Shown here: one piece after another, positions 10,217 through 22,072 of the stretch
How positions within the stretch are numbered: position 1 is the stretch's first letter
How the letters are laid out: each line of letters starts with the position of its first letter
DNA from: Thunnus maccoyii
Lineage: Eukaryota > Chordata > Actinopteri > Scombriformes > Scombridae
Reading direction: 5' to 3'
DNA: 64,000 nt
Assembly: GCF_910596095.1 (NCBI RefSeq)
Contig: NC_056534.1
Location: 10,356,490-10,420,489 of the forward strand
Made by a program: the position numbers and the translations under genes
Notes under the pieces: model-generated
Told to the model about the DNA's origin: nothing
Database searches by the model: none
Seen by the model: the letters and a program-made list of their open reading frames with translations, nothing else

Positions 10217-13200
10217 ATGTTCTCCATTTCACCCTCACCCCCTCTCTACCTGAGTTTCCTCCTCTTTCTCTCGCACCACTCCCCTGTTCTCTCCTGTCAG
10301 ATTGGGAACTACAGCCAGTGTGAGTCTGCTCCCTTTGTGCCAGGCCACAACCTGGTGGGAGAGGGCTTTGATGTGGTCACACTGCAGCGAAAAGGAGCCT
10401 ACATGGTTGATGTGAGGACCTACCTCACTCCAAGCGGCACCTGTACCCTCTGCTCCAACCCTTTTCAAGGAAACAAGCTGCAGAAAGTAATTTAAATCAG
10501 AAAGGCACAAACACAAACTTATATATTCTGCAGCAACATAAAGAGTTGACCATACTTTATGTGTAGATGCTAATCATGCTTTTCTCACCTTTTTTTTCAG
10601 CTGCCAGTCTCTGCAGTGGACTGGCGTGCATTAAGCCGATGCAACACTGACCTCTACAGCAGTGCACACACCTCTGTCAGGTATTGTTTTGCACAGCATC
10701 ATAATCACTCAAAGGGTTATATCAGTCATTTTCATATTTTTAATTAGGTCAGTAAATACTTATGAATTTGTGTCCGTATTTACTAAACTGAGCCTTTTGG
10801 GGTTTCTCCTCTTTTGTGACTTATTATTTAATCCAATCAGTGTCTCTGCATGAAATCTTTCATCAAAGTGACACAACCTGAAATGTACTGAAAAATGAGA
10901 GTCATTCCTCTTTATACGCATTTGAGTGTTTGTGATTACTATCTAACCACACAGACTCATGCAGCCACTGTATTCCTTGTTCTAAATTGTTGACATTTAT
11001 CACATATTAATTATGGTTGAAAATCCCTATTTTCTTTTCACTTGTGAATATAAATTTTGACAGTCTGAAAAAAATTACTTTTGTAATGAAAGTGTTTTAA
11101 TGATGATTCTATAAATTGTGTCCACAGCTCACTGATTAACACTTACACCTCCCAGGACAGTAATGACTGGAAGGTAGGAAACATTTCACTGCTATTGTTG
11201 ATGTTCAATCACCACTTGAGTGTTTTTCCTAAACTTGTTTTGAAGAAACAATCATCAATCAAGCACCATGTTTCCTAAATAAGGTGCACATAACTTTTCA
11301 ATTTGCTGTCCTTAATGTTAGTCCTCAATGCTTACACAACAGTATATTAAATTAAAAGTGTTCAAATAAACAATGGTTTTATAAATTAATGGTTATATTT
11401 CATATACTATACCATGGTGATTATAGTTGGAACATCAAACATATTATGATCTTTTGTTTTCATCAGCTTGGCCTAGATTTAAATAAAATTGTTTCGGCCA
11501 ACCTGGTGGTGGGGGGAACACGTTCGTCTGCATATAACTTTGCTACAGGAAGGACACGAGAGGACCGCTACTCCTTCAGCACACACAGGGTTACCTGTAG
11601 CCATTACAGGTAAGGTGTGAAGACCCCTGCATCACAACAGAATTACTGATTCTTCAGTTATGTTTGTATACACAGATAAATTACTCGTGTGTCTCTTTGA
11701 GTCTAGTTACCGTGTGTCAAGCACACCACCCCTCAGCTCCGAGTTCAGTAAAGATTTGGTGAGACTGCCAAGTTCCTACAACTCCTATACCAGGGCTCAG
11801 TACACTAGACTTATACATACCTACGGTACACACTACATCCGCCAGGTGAAAACACACACACATACTATTTTTATTCCCTTATTTCATGAATAAAAACAAT
11901 ATTTTTGTGTCTCAACAACATTGTATTTCATTTCAGGTTCATCTTGGGGGACGACTAAGGCGAGTCACAGCTGCACGTACCTGTTTGTCCACACTGAACG
12001 GGCTCTCCTCAAATGAGGTTAGTAGTACACGTGTCTGGACACAGTAACCAAACTGCATATTTGTACACACACTCCATATGCACACTATCACACTTGTTGT
12101 TACACTGTCTTTAAAGAAAGAACATATTTTTGGGTTGAGCACATTCAAACAATGATGTAAATACTTTATATGCTGCTACACCAAACTGCATGTTATCCTC
12201 AATAGTGTGTCATTTACTGGGGGGATGAACGCCATTCTCCCAGATAGATATTCCCTCTTTTGGTGTTTTGATGATGGTGATGGAGAGCACTGTCAACCAT
12301 TGGCCATAAATAACATGTTATTTTTCCTCCTATCCTCCAGGTGCACTCCTGCTTATCACTGGGTGTTTCTGTAGGTCTGGGGAAGGTGACATTATCTGGC
12401 AACCGAAGGTCTTGCACCAGTGTCCTACAGAACCAGGGCTTGTCCAACTCATACAGCTCTGGTCTCCACCAACATCAAACAGAGGTGGTAGGAGGCAGTT
12501 TTTGGTCAGGGGAGTTTTCACTCACTCATAATGACTCCCTGGGCTATGTGAACTGGCTGAAAACCCTCAAGGACCAGCCAGATATTGTTGGGTATTCCCT
12601 CAGACCAATGTACGAGCTGGTGCCAAATGAGACGCAGAAGGCCGGAATGAAGGCTGCCATTGAGCAGTACTTAGCAGACAACGCTGTGCCTAACTCACCC
12701 AGAGAACGATATTGTGGGTGGGGCATTCAAAACCTGGCTCCCAACTGCTGTCCCCAACGGGCCTGGAGAGGAAGACTGGTGGTGACCATCGTCCGAGCCT
12801 GGGGTCTGAAAGGAGATCCAGTTGGCAAGACTGAGGGGTGCATAAAGCTCATTAACACTTTGTTTTGTCTGAGATGAATGTTGACAATCATGAGAGAAAC
12901 TTGGTCAAATCTTTGGTCGTCAATTCAAAACAGAGGTTAACTAAAGACAGCCTGAGGCGAAATTCTGACAGAAGTCTGAAATTTAGGACTAAATTCTCAC
13001 AATGCTGATGTTGTAGACCCATGTCTACAAACCATCCCAAACAGGCACACAGACAAATCAAAACGATGGAGGCAAAACAAAAAAAAAGTTTGTGGGACTG
13101 CTGTATTTTCAAAACAAGAACGGTACAGATGGATGATGCAAGCCGACACCATGACTCTCCTCTCTTACGCTAACCACGCATTAATTGCGCAATATGACAT

Positions 13201-14676
13201 GCCTCAAATTGATGTTGTAGAGTCTGATCGCAAACAAGATTTTATTAGAACTGTCACACAGTCTTTAAGCTGGCACTGACATATATCAAACTCAAACATT
13301 ACTTAATTATTTATTTTTCCTTGTTTTTTCTAATTCTCAGGTATGCCAAGATGTGGTTTGGGTCCAACTACCGCAGGACTCGTTGGATCAGGTCAAACTA
13401 CCCTTGGTGGAATGCTCGTTATGATCTGGGCAAGGTCAGTGAATCTTCTTGATATTTCTATTTACAGGTGTTGGAGAGAACTACTGAATCATGTAAAAAA
13501 AATACTGCACAGTTTGATAAATTGCTTCCAATAATGTTACTTGAGCCAGTGTTGCTTGGGGCTGAAGACTCGAAGTTCAGGGGGTGTGGACTTAGAAAGA
13601 AGTGAGGTTGAGGTTGAGGTTAGCAGCTCCAGGCTACATTGGCCACTACTGGCATCACACCAAAATCTGTACAGTTGAATGAATTGAGTTGCATTGTGGG
13701 TAATGTAGGCGCCAGGTTTAGACAAATGCATGGAATTAAAAAGACGATATCTCTGGTTCTCCTGCATCGATCTTGTTCCTTATTTAAATTGTCCATGTTG
13801 AGCCAACAGTGTTTTACACATGCAATCTTAAATCTGTGCATAGATTTTTTTTTTTTAAAAATGGACATAGCCACTGTGCCAAAACCCACTGGTTTGTGGA
13901 TTCCCATTTTGAAGCCTCGAGATTTGACCGCCACCGCCATCTTGGATTCATGAAGCCAGAAGTGACCATATTTGGACGAGAGGTGGAACTGACCTTAATG
14001 CTAGCTGCTAGCTTGGTTAGCACAGTGCATTTACAATCTATTAATTGTGATAATGCTAATGCTAATTTTTGCAAGTGAAAAACATGCTTAAAACCATGAA
14101 AACAAAATGTACTTACATGAAAAAACTGAACATCCGACATCACAGTAGTACAACAAAACACTGAACAAGACTTTTTTAGGCAACCAAAATGTAACAATTA
14201 ACTTTCATGTGAATCTGGGGTTATGCCATGGTTACGTTACCTAACCAACGTTGTTCCCATGGTGGTGACTTGTCTGTGATGGCACCCATCGGTCATTCAA
14301 AGAGGCCATGCCCTTAATTATGCATAACGGGGAAATTAGCCATAGAGACCAAAACCTTTTTTTTGTACCAGGCTGTAAAAATGTAAAACATACTCAGGAT
14401 GATCTTCAACTCAGCCTTTAATGAGTAATTGTGTTTTGAAATTTTTAATTTTTTTTCATAAAGGTGGATACACACTTGGGTTTGAAGGTCGAGGTCTGGG
14501 ATAAGGACGTGACCTATGACGACCGTCTAGGCTCATGTGTGAGGTACCTGAGCCAGGGGACACACAGCTTCAACTGTTGGGCCTATAAAGGCGGCTTCCA
14601 GGTCCGCTACACGCTCACCTGCGACCCTCACCTGACTGGAGACAGGTGTAATCGTTACAAACCATCTCCACAGTGA
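10217..14676 (+). CDS. Perforin-1-like protein P1 (A type), complete, 520 aa
   Basis: Secreted pore-forming MACPF/C2 protein of the perforin-1 family, which in cytotoxic lymphocytes binds target membranes through a calcium-dependent C2 domain and oligomerises into pores. Coding exons: 10217-10486, 10601-10680, 11128-11173, 11467-11609, 11707-11845, 11937-12017, 12341-12837, 13341-13434, 14464-14676; all phases join without a stop. Residues 1-27 are a hydrophobic signal peptide, then [14 protein letters not shown] typical of perforin. The MACPF signature Y-G-T-H-Y-x6-G-G spans residues 219-231 across an exon junction. The C2 domain starts near residue 395, with loop aspartates at about D412, D463, D465, D469 and D470. 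The start is the ATG just after a conserved acceptor (TTTCAG at 10197). The same frame is open to an ATG at 10142, but that lies in the pyrimidine tract. Unlike the B genes, P1 has S-G-T rather than N-G-T near residue 74, so it lacks that glycosylation site. AATAAA lies at 14768-14773. Confidence 0.9.
13850..14390. repeat. Interspersed repeat in the last intron of P1, absent from P3
   Basis: It contains the blocks CCGCCATCTTGGATTCATGA, GAAGCCAGAAGTGACCATAT and ATTATGCATAACGGGGAAAT, and ends near GTACCAGGCTGTAAAAATG. This looks like a non-autonomous repeat widespread in fish, recognised by pattern only. The P3 intron lacks it. It explains the short overlapping open frames on both strands here, none of which is a gene. 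Precise ends and target duplication are not clear. Confidence 0.5.
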
Positions 14677-16390
14677 GAAATACATTTTGGGGCCATGCTA
14701 TTCACAACTTGCTACTCGCTTTACTTTAATCAAGCGTGGTAGCTGATCAGTTGATCATTTAACAGGTAATAAATGACTGAGGGCTTATACATTTATTTTC
14801 CTGCCATTGAAACACAATATTTCTTATCTGTTTGAGGTTCAATCAATCATTTGACCATATAAATTACGGGTAAATTCACACACTGACTTATCTTTACTTA
14901 AAAATGTATGGTTTTCAGCTAATTATTACTAAAAATATAATGTTTATAATATAAATAAAATCAGTGCTGTGTGATGTCAGTCAACACTCCCAATTATTAT
15001 GATAATGTATAGTATTGAATTTTGTTGGTGGGTTTACATTTGGATTGCAGATTGTACAGCTGGTGATTTTCAGTGTCAAATCCTTTTTTTGTCCATTTTT
15101 GTATGCCAATAAAGACTTTAAAAATATGTGCCTCAGATCCTTAAAATTACAGAAAACATTATTCATTTAGGTATACATGTTCTGCACTCTGCACTCATCT
15201 TTAGATGTGTGTATGTAGCAACTTTGTCTACTAGAAATGATGTTTGTATACTAAATTGTGACAGCAAATACATTTAGCAGGAAACATAATGCTGGCTGAA
15301 TTACGCTTTCACTCAACACAATGAGAAAATATTTTTGGCATATTGCAAAAATGCCCTATGCTAATACAGAAATACAACTAATACAGAAAAAAGTCTGTAG
15401 TTTATCAACATTTAACAAACATTTAACAAACACCATCACTACCCTTAACCAAAGTATTTTTGTTGTATATACCTGACCTATATACCTGTGCACAGGATTC
15501 AGGATGTAAACTCTGCTCTCTGGCGCCAGAGGCCAATGTCGATATAATCCTGGCAGAGATTACGTTTGCCAGGCCAACATAATGGGGAAAACAACAAGTA
15601 GTATATAAACATAATTTCAAAGAGACACTGTTGGTATGTAGAATACACCAAAACAAAAATCAAACAAAAAAATCTTTGCATCACTGGGAAATATGAACAG
15701 CAGATGGATCAGTATAAAAAAGTTATGTTGGTCTCCAAATCAAGTGGACATAAACTGTATGTGAAACGGCAGAGAACAATTTTAACAGGATCGAAACTGA
15801 TTGTACATGAACATCTTTGTCTGCTCTGGCATTTGCCCATAGCAAATACCAGCTTTAAAGGTTAAATGAAACAAGCTTTTGACAGAGATGCAGCTGGCAT
15901 GTACCACTGGAATGTATGTGGGATGTGCAATAATAGAGAGTAATTTGTTGTTCAGTATGTGCTTTTGAAGAGCTCTTGAGCAAGGCACATACTGCAAGTC
16001 TGGTTATGTTCCCAGCAGCAGGTGAAGCAGTGGAAGTTACCAGGATCTAAACATGTTGCCTGTACAGTGTGAAATCAAGGCAACACAGGGCAGAAGAACC
16101 ACACCTGTTTTATGTGTGTGGCAATAAGATACAGCCATTGCTGGAATGAAGAAGTCCTTTAGAAAGAGAACAATAACACAGCTTGTCTTGTTTTTTGTGT
16201 TGTTGCTACCATGTCATGAAAAATTGCACCTCGTGTGCTTTGTTCAAACACACACACACACACACAAACACACACTTACTCCAACAAGCACACACACTAT
16301 TTTCCCCTGTATGTTTTCGCATTAATCTGGTCCTTGATGGATTGTTTAGAAAATGACAACTGTGTGTGTGTCTAAGAAATAATGTTACCT
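14677..16390. other. 3' flank of P1, no gene seen
   Basis: The first part (to about 14870) aligns with the 3' flanks of P0 and P3. AATAAA signals lie at 14768-14773 and 15108-15113. Bases 15720-15960 and 16130-16380 align with about 44770-45290 downstream of P3. A short imperfect (AC)n tract lies at about 16247-16275; the P3 copy is much longer. Bases 15180-15700 are not found downstream of P3, so this is either an insertion here or a deletion there. Confidence 0.5.
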
Positions 16391-16394
16391 TTGC

Positions 16395-16545
16395 GAGGCA
16401 GCTGGATTGCGCGAGATCACGACAAGAATTCATGTTTTCATGTTTTCAGGTTTCAAGTTATTTGCTTGTGTGCGAACCACCGGTGGTTTGGACCAATCAG
16501 CATCCTATGAGGATTCTTGCGTGAGCTCATGAATCCAGCTGCCTC
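16395..16545. mobile_element. Short palindromic MITE, shared with the P3 flank
   Basis: The left end GAGGCAGCTGGATT and the right end AATCCAGCTGCCTC are inverted copies; inside lie GCGAGATCAC and GTGAGCTCATG as further inverted sequence. The P3 flank has the same element at about 45306-45460, so it was inserted before the P1-P2/P3-P4 duplication. Confidence 0.55.
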
Positions 16546-16591
16546 CCAAGGTAAGACAGTGATAGACAGATGGTTCATCCAATGACCTCCC

Positions 16592-17408
16592 ATGTCATAT
16601 CCCGCTGTTGTGTTTTTGATTTTCTTGTTCTGTTGGGTTCCTGTGTTCACTCTGTGTGTCTATTAATTCCAGTTCTTCTTATGGTCATTGAGCTTGTTTG
16701 AGTTCGCAGTCTGACTCTGTGTCCCTAGCCGCCATTCTCCACCAGTCCACCAGAGGCCCTCGGCTTTTTCCCTCCCTGTGATGTTAAGTCTGGACTGAGT
16801 GGAGGATGGACAGATAAGATAGTATTGTATTGAAGGACCAGTTGAGATATTATTGCTTATTGTAGTTAACCTTTGTCCTGACATATAAGTTTGTGTACAC
16901 GTGAGCATACAGAGCTGAAGTAATAATTTTGCCTTCACATGGTTCGGAATTAGTTTGTATGTCTTAGGTATATTAGATATCTGTTTATCTCTGTACAGTA
17001 GCGCAGTGTGTTTTGTTTGCATTTGGCCTGCTGGCATTTGGTGCTTTCTTGAGCCTAATTATGTTTCTGAATTTTGTTTTTCTGTTTGCTCTGTTTTCCT
17101 CCTGTGTTCATGTGGTCTTCCTCTCACCTGCCCTGCTCTGTGTTTTCCCCACACCTGCCTTGTATCAGCCTTGTCAGTCCTGCCGTGCTCCCAGTTTCTT
17201 CCCCAGTCTATCAGCTCCCAGCCTGCCCTTGTGTTATGCCACCTGTTCCTTGTTGTCTGATTAGTTCAGTTTGTATTAAGTTCAGTTTTCAGTTCAGTCC
17301 TTGTCGAGTCGTCTGTTATGTTCGACGAGTCCAAGAAATAAAGAAGGTTTTCTTGAGTCCTGCTTTTGGTCTCTGCATTTGGGTCCACCTGATCTTCAAT
17401 GTGTGACA
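16592..17408 (+). mobile_element. LTR-like insertion (TGTCA...TGACA) between P1 and P2
   Basis: The block begins TGTCATATCC and ends GTGTGACA. Near its right end are AAGAAATAAAGAAGG (polyadenylation-like) and GCATTTGGGTCCACCTGATC. The P3-P4 interval passes from CACCTCCCA to the matching TTTCCAAGGA sequence without this block, so it is an insertion of about 820 bp. The TG...CA ends and internal AATAAA suggest a solo LTR. I cannot find a convincing target duplication. Confidence 0.5.
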
Positions 17409-19780
17409 ATGTGTCTGCCCTTTTTGCAACAGTTTCCAAGGATGACTTCTGAGATGGTTCTGTGTAACAAACCATCTGACGTATCAGGTTATAATATGTG
17501 CAGTATGTGTCAATTTCTACCTTTCAGGCCCCTTTTTAAAACATGTTAAATTATCTACCTATCAGTCAGTCAGTCAGTCACACAAGTCTGCTGGCTGGTT
17601 TAACAAGTACAGGAGCCACGAAACAGAGTTAGCTTGCCACAAACTCTACACAAACGACAGGACCTGGGTCCTCTGACCTGCACGACTGGAGCACCAGACC
17701 TACACAGCAAATCCTGCATCCTTTCAGCTTTGGACCCAAACCCTTCTCAGCCTGTCTCTTCCATGGATTCACCAGCTAAGAAGCAGCGCACCACAAAGGA
17801 TCTCTTTCTTCATGAACTGGTAACAACTGGGCATAGCCTAGCAACATAGTGAAGCATAGCACGGCTAAGCAAGAATGTTTAACTCAATCAATGTACTGTA
17901 CACGTATTGATTTGGCTAAGGTTATTCATTGAACTATCATTGTGATGTCCTTGTTGCTCATAGTCAGGTTACTGCATAGCCACACCGCTAAGTTAATGTT
18001 AGCATGCTTAACACATGTTACATCCAGTAACTAGGCCTTGCATGCAACTAACCTCTTCCCAACCTGGCACCTTGATCCTAAACCAATTGGCCTTAAACAG
18101 AGAACCACACAGATAAGAGGTTTAAAACCTAGTTTTGCAAACTTTGGTTCAGGCAGCACATGTGGTTCAAGACACCACATGGTCTGGCCTTTTATCTCTG
18201 TAGTTCCCTTTGTCAGCCAAATTGTTGGCATGCCATGTGCTCAGTCACCAGGTGACTGCAGCCATCTTGCCATTGTCCTCCACACACATACACACTCACA
18301 CTTGTATATAGGTACACTTAGCTAGACTAGTATTTTGTGTTTTGCTCTTTTACCTGTTTGTTAAATAAATGCTTTTGGATATACCTGTTGTCTGTTTTAA
18401 TGTTGCACAAGAATGAGTTTTGCCAACATCTGCTCTGCAAAGAACTCCAAAATCCTTCAACCTTAACTAGTTATTGATATGGTAATTTTGTTTATAGTTA
18501 TCCTTATCATTATCTTGATAATGATTAATTATTGCTGATAGCCAAACTTGTAGCCAAGGCCCAACACAGGAATTATGTTCACAGATGGTTCATGTATGAC
18601 TAATATGAATTCCCTTTCACTTTCCCTTTGCTTGAGATAATTGACCAGTCAAACAGGTTGTACACCATTTTTCTTGTCACACTAAATCACTCTTGTGTTA
18701 ATCCTCTGACATCTCCTCTGATACAATATGCTTGTATTGTTCTTTCTTGCTTCTCTGCCATTTCATTTGAGTGTCTGAAATTCTCATTTGTACATTTATT
18801 CACTAAATTGAGCCCTCAAACAATTCAAAAAAAGTAGTTTCTGCTAACAATCCCACAATGCATTGCACCACAATTACTGTTGTGCGACTCTACAGCTGTG
18901 AGTGATGATACAAAGTGAGGATCAGTAAGATGATGATTAAATGTCAATTTACTGCTCACTATTTAGTAACTTGGTAACAACTGAGTGTCAGTTATATGGG
19001 GAGAAGTAAATGAGTAAAAATGGGAGTTTTATCATCTCATCTGTCTGTCTCTGCATTTGGGTCCACCTGATCTGCAATTTGTGACAATGTGTCTGGCCTT
19101 TTTCAATCAGTTTCCAAGGATGAGTTCTCAGATGGTTTTGTGTAACAAACTATCCAGCGTATCAGGTTATAATGTGCACTATGTGTCAATTTCTACCTTT
19201 CAGGCCCCTTTTTAAAATATGTTAAATTCTCTATCTTGTTTGGTCTATCTATCTATCTATCTATCTATCGCCTTTATAATTACATGAAGACCAACCATCT
19301 CACAGGTATTATGTTCACAGATGGTTCATGTATGACTAACATGAATTCCCTTTCACTTTCCCTTTGCTTGAGATAATTGAACAGTCAAACAGGTTGTGCA
19401 CCATTTTTCTTGTCACACTAAATCACTCTTGTGTTAATCCTCTAACATCTCCTCTGATACATTATGCTTGTATTGTTCTTTCTTTCTTCTCTGCCATTTC
19501 ATTTGAGTGTCTGAAATTCCTGTTTGTACATTTATTCACTAAATTGAGCCCTCAAACAATTCAAAAAAAGTTCTGCTAACAATCCCACAATGCATTGCAC
19601 CACAATTACTGTTGTGCGACTCCACAGCTGTGAGTGATGGTACAAAGTGAGGATCAGTAAGATGATGATTAAATGTCAATTTACTGCTCACTATTTAGTA
19701 AATTAGTAACAACTGAGTGTCAGTTAAATGGGGAGTAATAAATGAGTAAAAATGGGAGTCTTGATAGACATCATCTTATC
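17370..19780 (+). repeat. Local tandem duplication in the P1-P2 interval
   Basis: Two blocks are repeated in order. Block X (about 17370-17560, with GCATTTGGGTCCACCTGATC and TTTCCAAGGATGA) recurs at about 19045-19240. Block Y (about 18580-19040, with GATGGTTCATGTATGACTAA and TCCCACAATGCATTGCACCA) recurs at about 19315-19780. Between X and Y in the first copy lies about 1 kb (17560-18580) missing from the second. A (TCTA)n microsatellite (19242-19268) sits between X' and Y'. The P3-P4 interval has single, partly deleted versions at about 45530-45990. Short open frames here are not genes. Confidence 0.65.
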
Positions 19781-21093
19781 TGTCTGTCTTGTAATAACTA
19801 TGTTATTAATGACCTGTAAAAAAAATAATAATAATGGAAGTTTATATGTTACTTACAATTGAGAGCTGTGAATTGTGTCAGCCAGTTCCCAACAGAATCT
19901 CAAAGATGATAGTCATGGAAACAAACATGCAGCTGAATGTGCTTCAAGTGTGTGCAACCACTTGAAATTAACAACTTTTTTTCTTGCATCACCAGGCAGT
20001 ATAACCTGCAGGTGGATCAAAGGAAAATATAAATATTATCTACATTGGACTCTGACTCGGGTGGACAAACAGTAATAAAGCATATTGTATCAGAAGAAAT
20101 GTCAGAGGATTAACACAAGAGTGATTTAGTGTGACAAGAAAGATGGTGTACAACCTGTTTGACTGTTTTATTGTTTCAAGTGAAGGGAAATCGAAAGGGA
20201 ATTCATGTTAGTCTTACATGAACCATCTGTCAAAACAAGCCTGTGACAGAAGTGACAGAAACGTAGCTGGTTAATACCTATGAGATGGTAGGAATACGTG
20301 TAATTATAAAGGCTGTTTTGTTGGTGGGGTGGTGCTTTTAAAGAGCCCTCAAAAAAAGGAACCATCTGAGCCTATTACACTGCTTGCTTATTGCCAGTCT
20401 CCTCTCTTTTATCAATGAAAATGTCAATCAATGTTCCTCAAAGGGTATTAAACACCTGCATTGTAAAACTCCCAACCACAAAGATGTTCCAGAAAATAAG
20501 ACTGCTGCTAAATTAATAAGTCACAGTTCATCTCTTGCTGCTGGGTTAAACATATGCTCTTAAAGGATAGGATGTGCTGTATATATCAGAACCAAAATGA
20601 ACCATTAAGCAAAATACTTTTAAATGAGTTTCAGGGTCAGGAATTTCAATTTATTTCCTTGGTTTGAGGTCTTAAAGGATGGGTTCACAGTTTTCCAAGT
20701 CTGTCCTAAAACAACAGTCAGGTGCTCAAATGAACACTGAAACATGTTTTTCTTGGCATAATCATTGCTTCTGTTCATACTGACCATTAGAAGATCCCTT
20801 CATAATGCACTTTCAATGTAAGTGATGGGAGCCAAATCCACAAGCCTTCCTCTGTGCAAAAATGGATTTAAAAGTTTATCTGAAGCTAATATGAAGCTTC
20901 AGTCGTCAGATCAATCAAATCGAATAGATATCTTTCAACGTTACAGTCAATTTGTTATCTACGTTTATGCTAAAATCTTTTTCCAATAAAAATATGGAAT
21001 GAGTATGTTATGAATATGTCATATTTTTATAACTTGAGATTCAAATGCATTTCAAAACTTGAAGACAATACGATTTATAATTTTGGAGGTAAA
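19781..21093. other. P1-P2 intergenic DNA with an inverted Y arm and a partial MITE
   Basis: Bases about 20095-20235 are the reverse complement of the start of block Y (compare 18590-18715 and 19320-19450), so Y and this arm form an inverted repeat. Bases about 20670-20960 (GTTCACAGTTTTCCAAGTCT ... GATATCTTTCAACGTTA) are the left half of a palindromic MITE whose fuller copy is at about 55264-55905. The same material recurs upstream of P4 (about 46290-47340). No gene is seen. Confidence 0.5.
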
Positions 21094-21740
21094 AAAAATT
21101 GAAATAGTCGGTAGCACCTAAGCTTTGGAATAGTCTCCCAATAAGTCTGAGGTCTCTGGACTCTGTGGACTCTGTTCAGACAGGCATTTAGGTAGTAGGG
21201 GTGTGTCCGAATACAAATACGTTATTCGGCAAAGCACAAATAGTGGGTTTCTGACGGATATTTGTTTCATACAAATATTTAAACATTATTTGTTTTGGGG
21301 AGGAAAAAAAAGTCTATCTCAGTCTCTCTCCTCCGCTCCGCTGTTACGTCTATCAGCAGGTCTCAACGAGGGGAGTCACATCTACCTACATGACGCACAT
21401 TTCCTAATTTGGACATCACTCCTGGAGCTACTGACACTTTAATTTTCTAAAATTAAAAGCATAATAAAAACAAAAACAGTATTTTTAGGTCTCTGTCCAC
21501 TTTTATTCAAATACAAATACAGTTTTGCTGCCTCAACAAATACAGATACAAATACAAATACTGGGCCATCGGCACATCCCTATTAGGTAGCATGTGGTAT
21601 TTTATGTTTTAACTTGTATTTTATGTCTGTTCTATTTGTTGTTTATCTTTTTATCTTTTTATCGTTTTATTTATTTGACTGCAAAGCACCCTGTGACAGG
21701 TGTCTGTGAAAGGTGTTATATAAATGAACTTCACTTACTT
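21094..21740 (+). mobile_element. L2-like LINE 3' end, interrupted by a hAT element
   Basis: The frame W-N-S-L-P-I-S-L-R-S-L-D-S and the tail GTGAAAGGTGTTATATAAAT are typical of the end of L2/Rex-like LINE ORF2 and its 3' terminus. The same LINE end lies upstream of P4 at about 47480-47705 without interruption. Here it is split by the insertion at 21196-21582. Confidence 0.6.
21196..21582. mobile_element. Non-autonomous hAT-type element with 8-bp target duplication
   Basis: Ends are TAGGGGTGTGTCCGA and GGCACATCCCTA, imperfect inverted repeats of the hAT kind. The 8 bases TTAGGTAG flank it on both sides (21188-21195 and 21583-21590). The paralogous site upstream of P4 has a single TTAGGTAG (47571-47578) with no insertion, so the element arrived after the duplication. 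No transposase is encoded. Confidence 0.85.
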
Positions 21741-21836
21741 ATTTCAATGATGAAAAATGTCATCACTCAAGCTTGTCAAGTTCAAAGGATTATGGGAAAG
21801 CAGGATTTTTGCAGCCCATTTCTCCAAAATGTAAGA

Positions 21837-22072
21837 TGTGGTTTGACCTGTTGTCTAATTTGTTTTGTTGTACTCTTGCCATGCGCAGTATCAAGAACTA
21901 CTCCCTGTTTGATAATAATAACACATGCTGTCTACATAACACGACCCATATAAAAGTGCTCTTACCTGCAGACTTGACAGTGTCACCACATCCTCAGCTG
22001 ACACACTCCTCATCTCCATCCCACTTGAGGGATTCACACTGTATTTGAGAAACCCAGCTGAGGCCTGAACAG
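21837..22072 (+). promoter_or_regulatory. Putative promoter and untranslated exon 1 of P2
   Basis: TATAAAAG lies at 21949-21956. About 30 bases later begins CTGCAGACTTGACAG, and the block ends GAGGCCTGAACAG followed by GTAATC (donor after 22072), as in P4 (TATAAAAG at 47937-47944, donor after 48060). P1 and P3 have a homologous exon. Upstream, TGTGGTTT (21837-21844, same in P4) fits the RUNX consensus; RUNX3 is known to drive perforin in mammalian cytotoxic T cells, so a link is plausible but only inferred here. The exon would join the acceptor before the P2 ATG at 24279. Confidence 0.6.

Noticed and set aside
13620..14197. Several overlapping open frames on both strands in the last P1 intron
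   Set aside because: They lie in intron and interspersed-repeat DNA, overlap each other and are not conserved in P3.
16955..17550. Three overlapping + strand frames of about 80-110 codons with hydrophobic sequence
   Set aside because: They fall within the LTR-like insertion; the hydrophobic appearance comes from pyrimidine-rich DNA and the frames share no domain.
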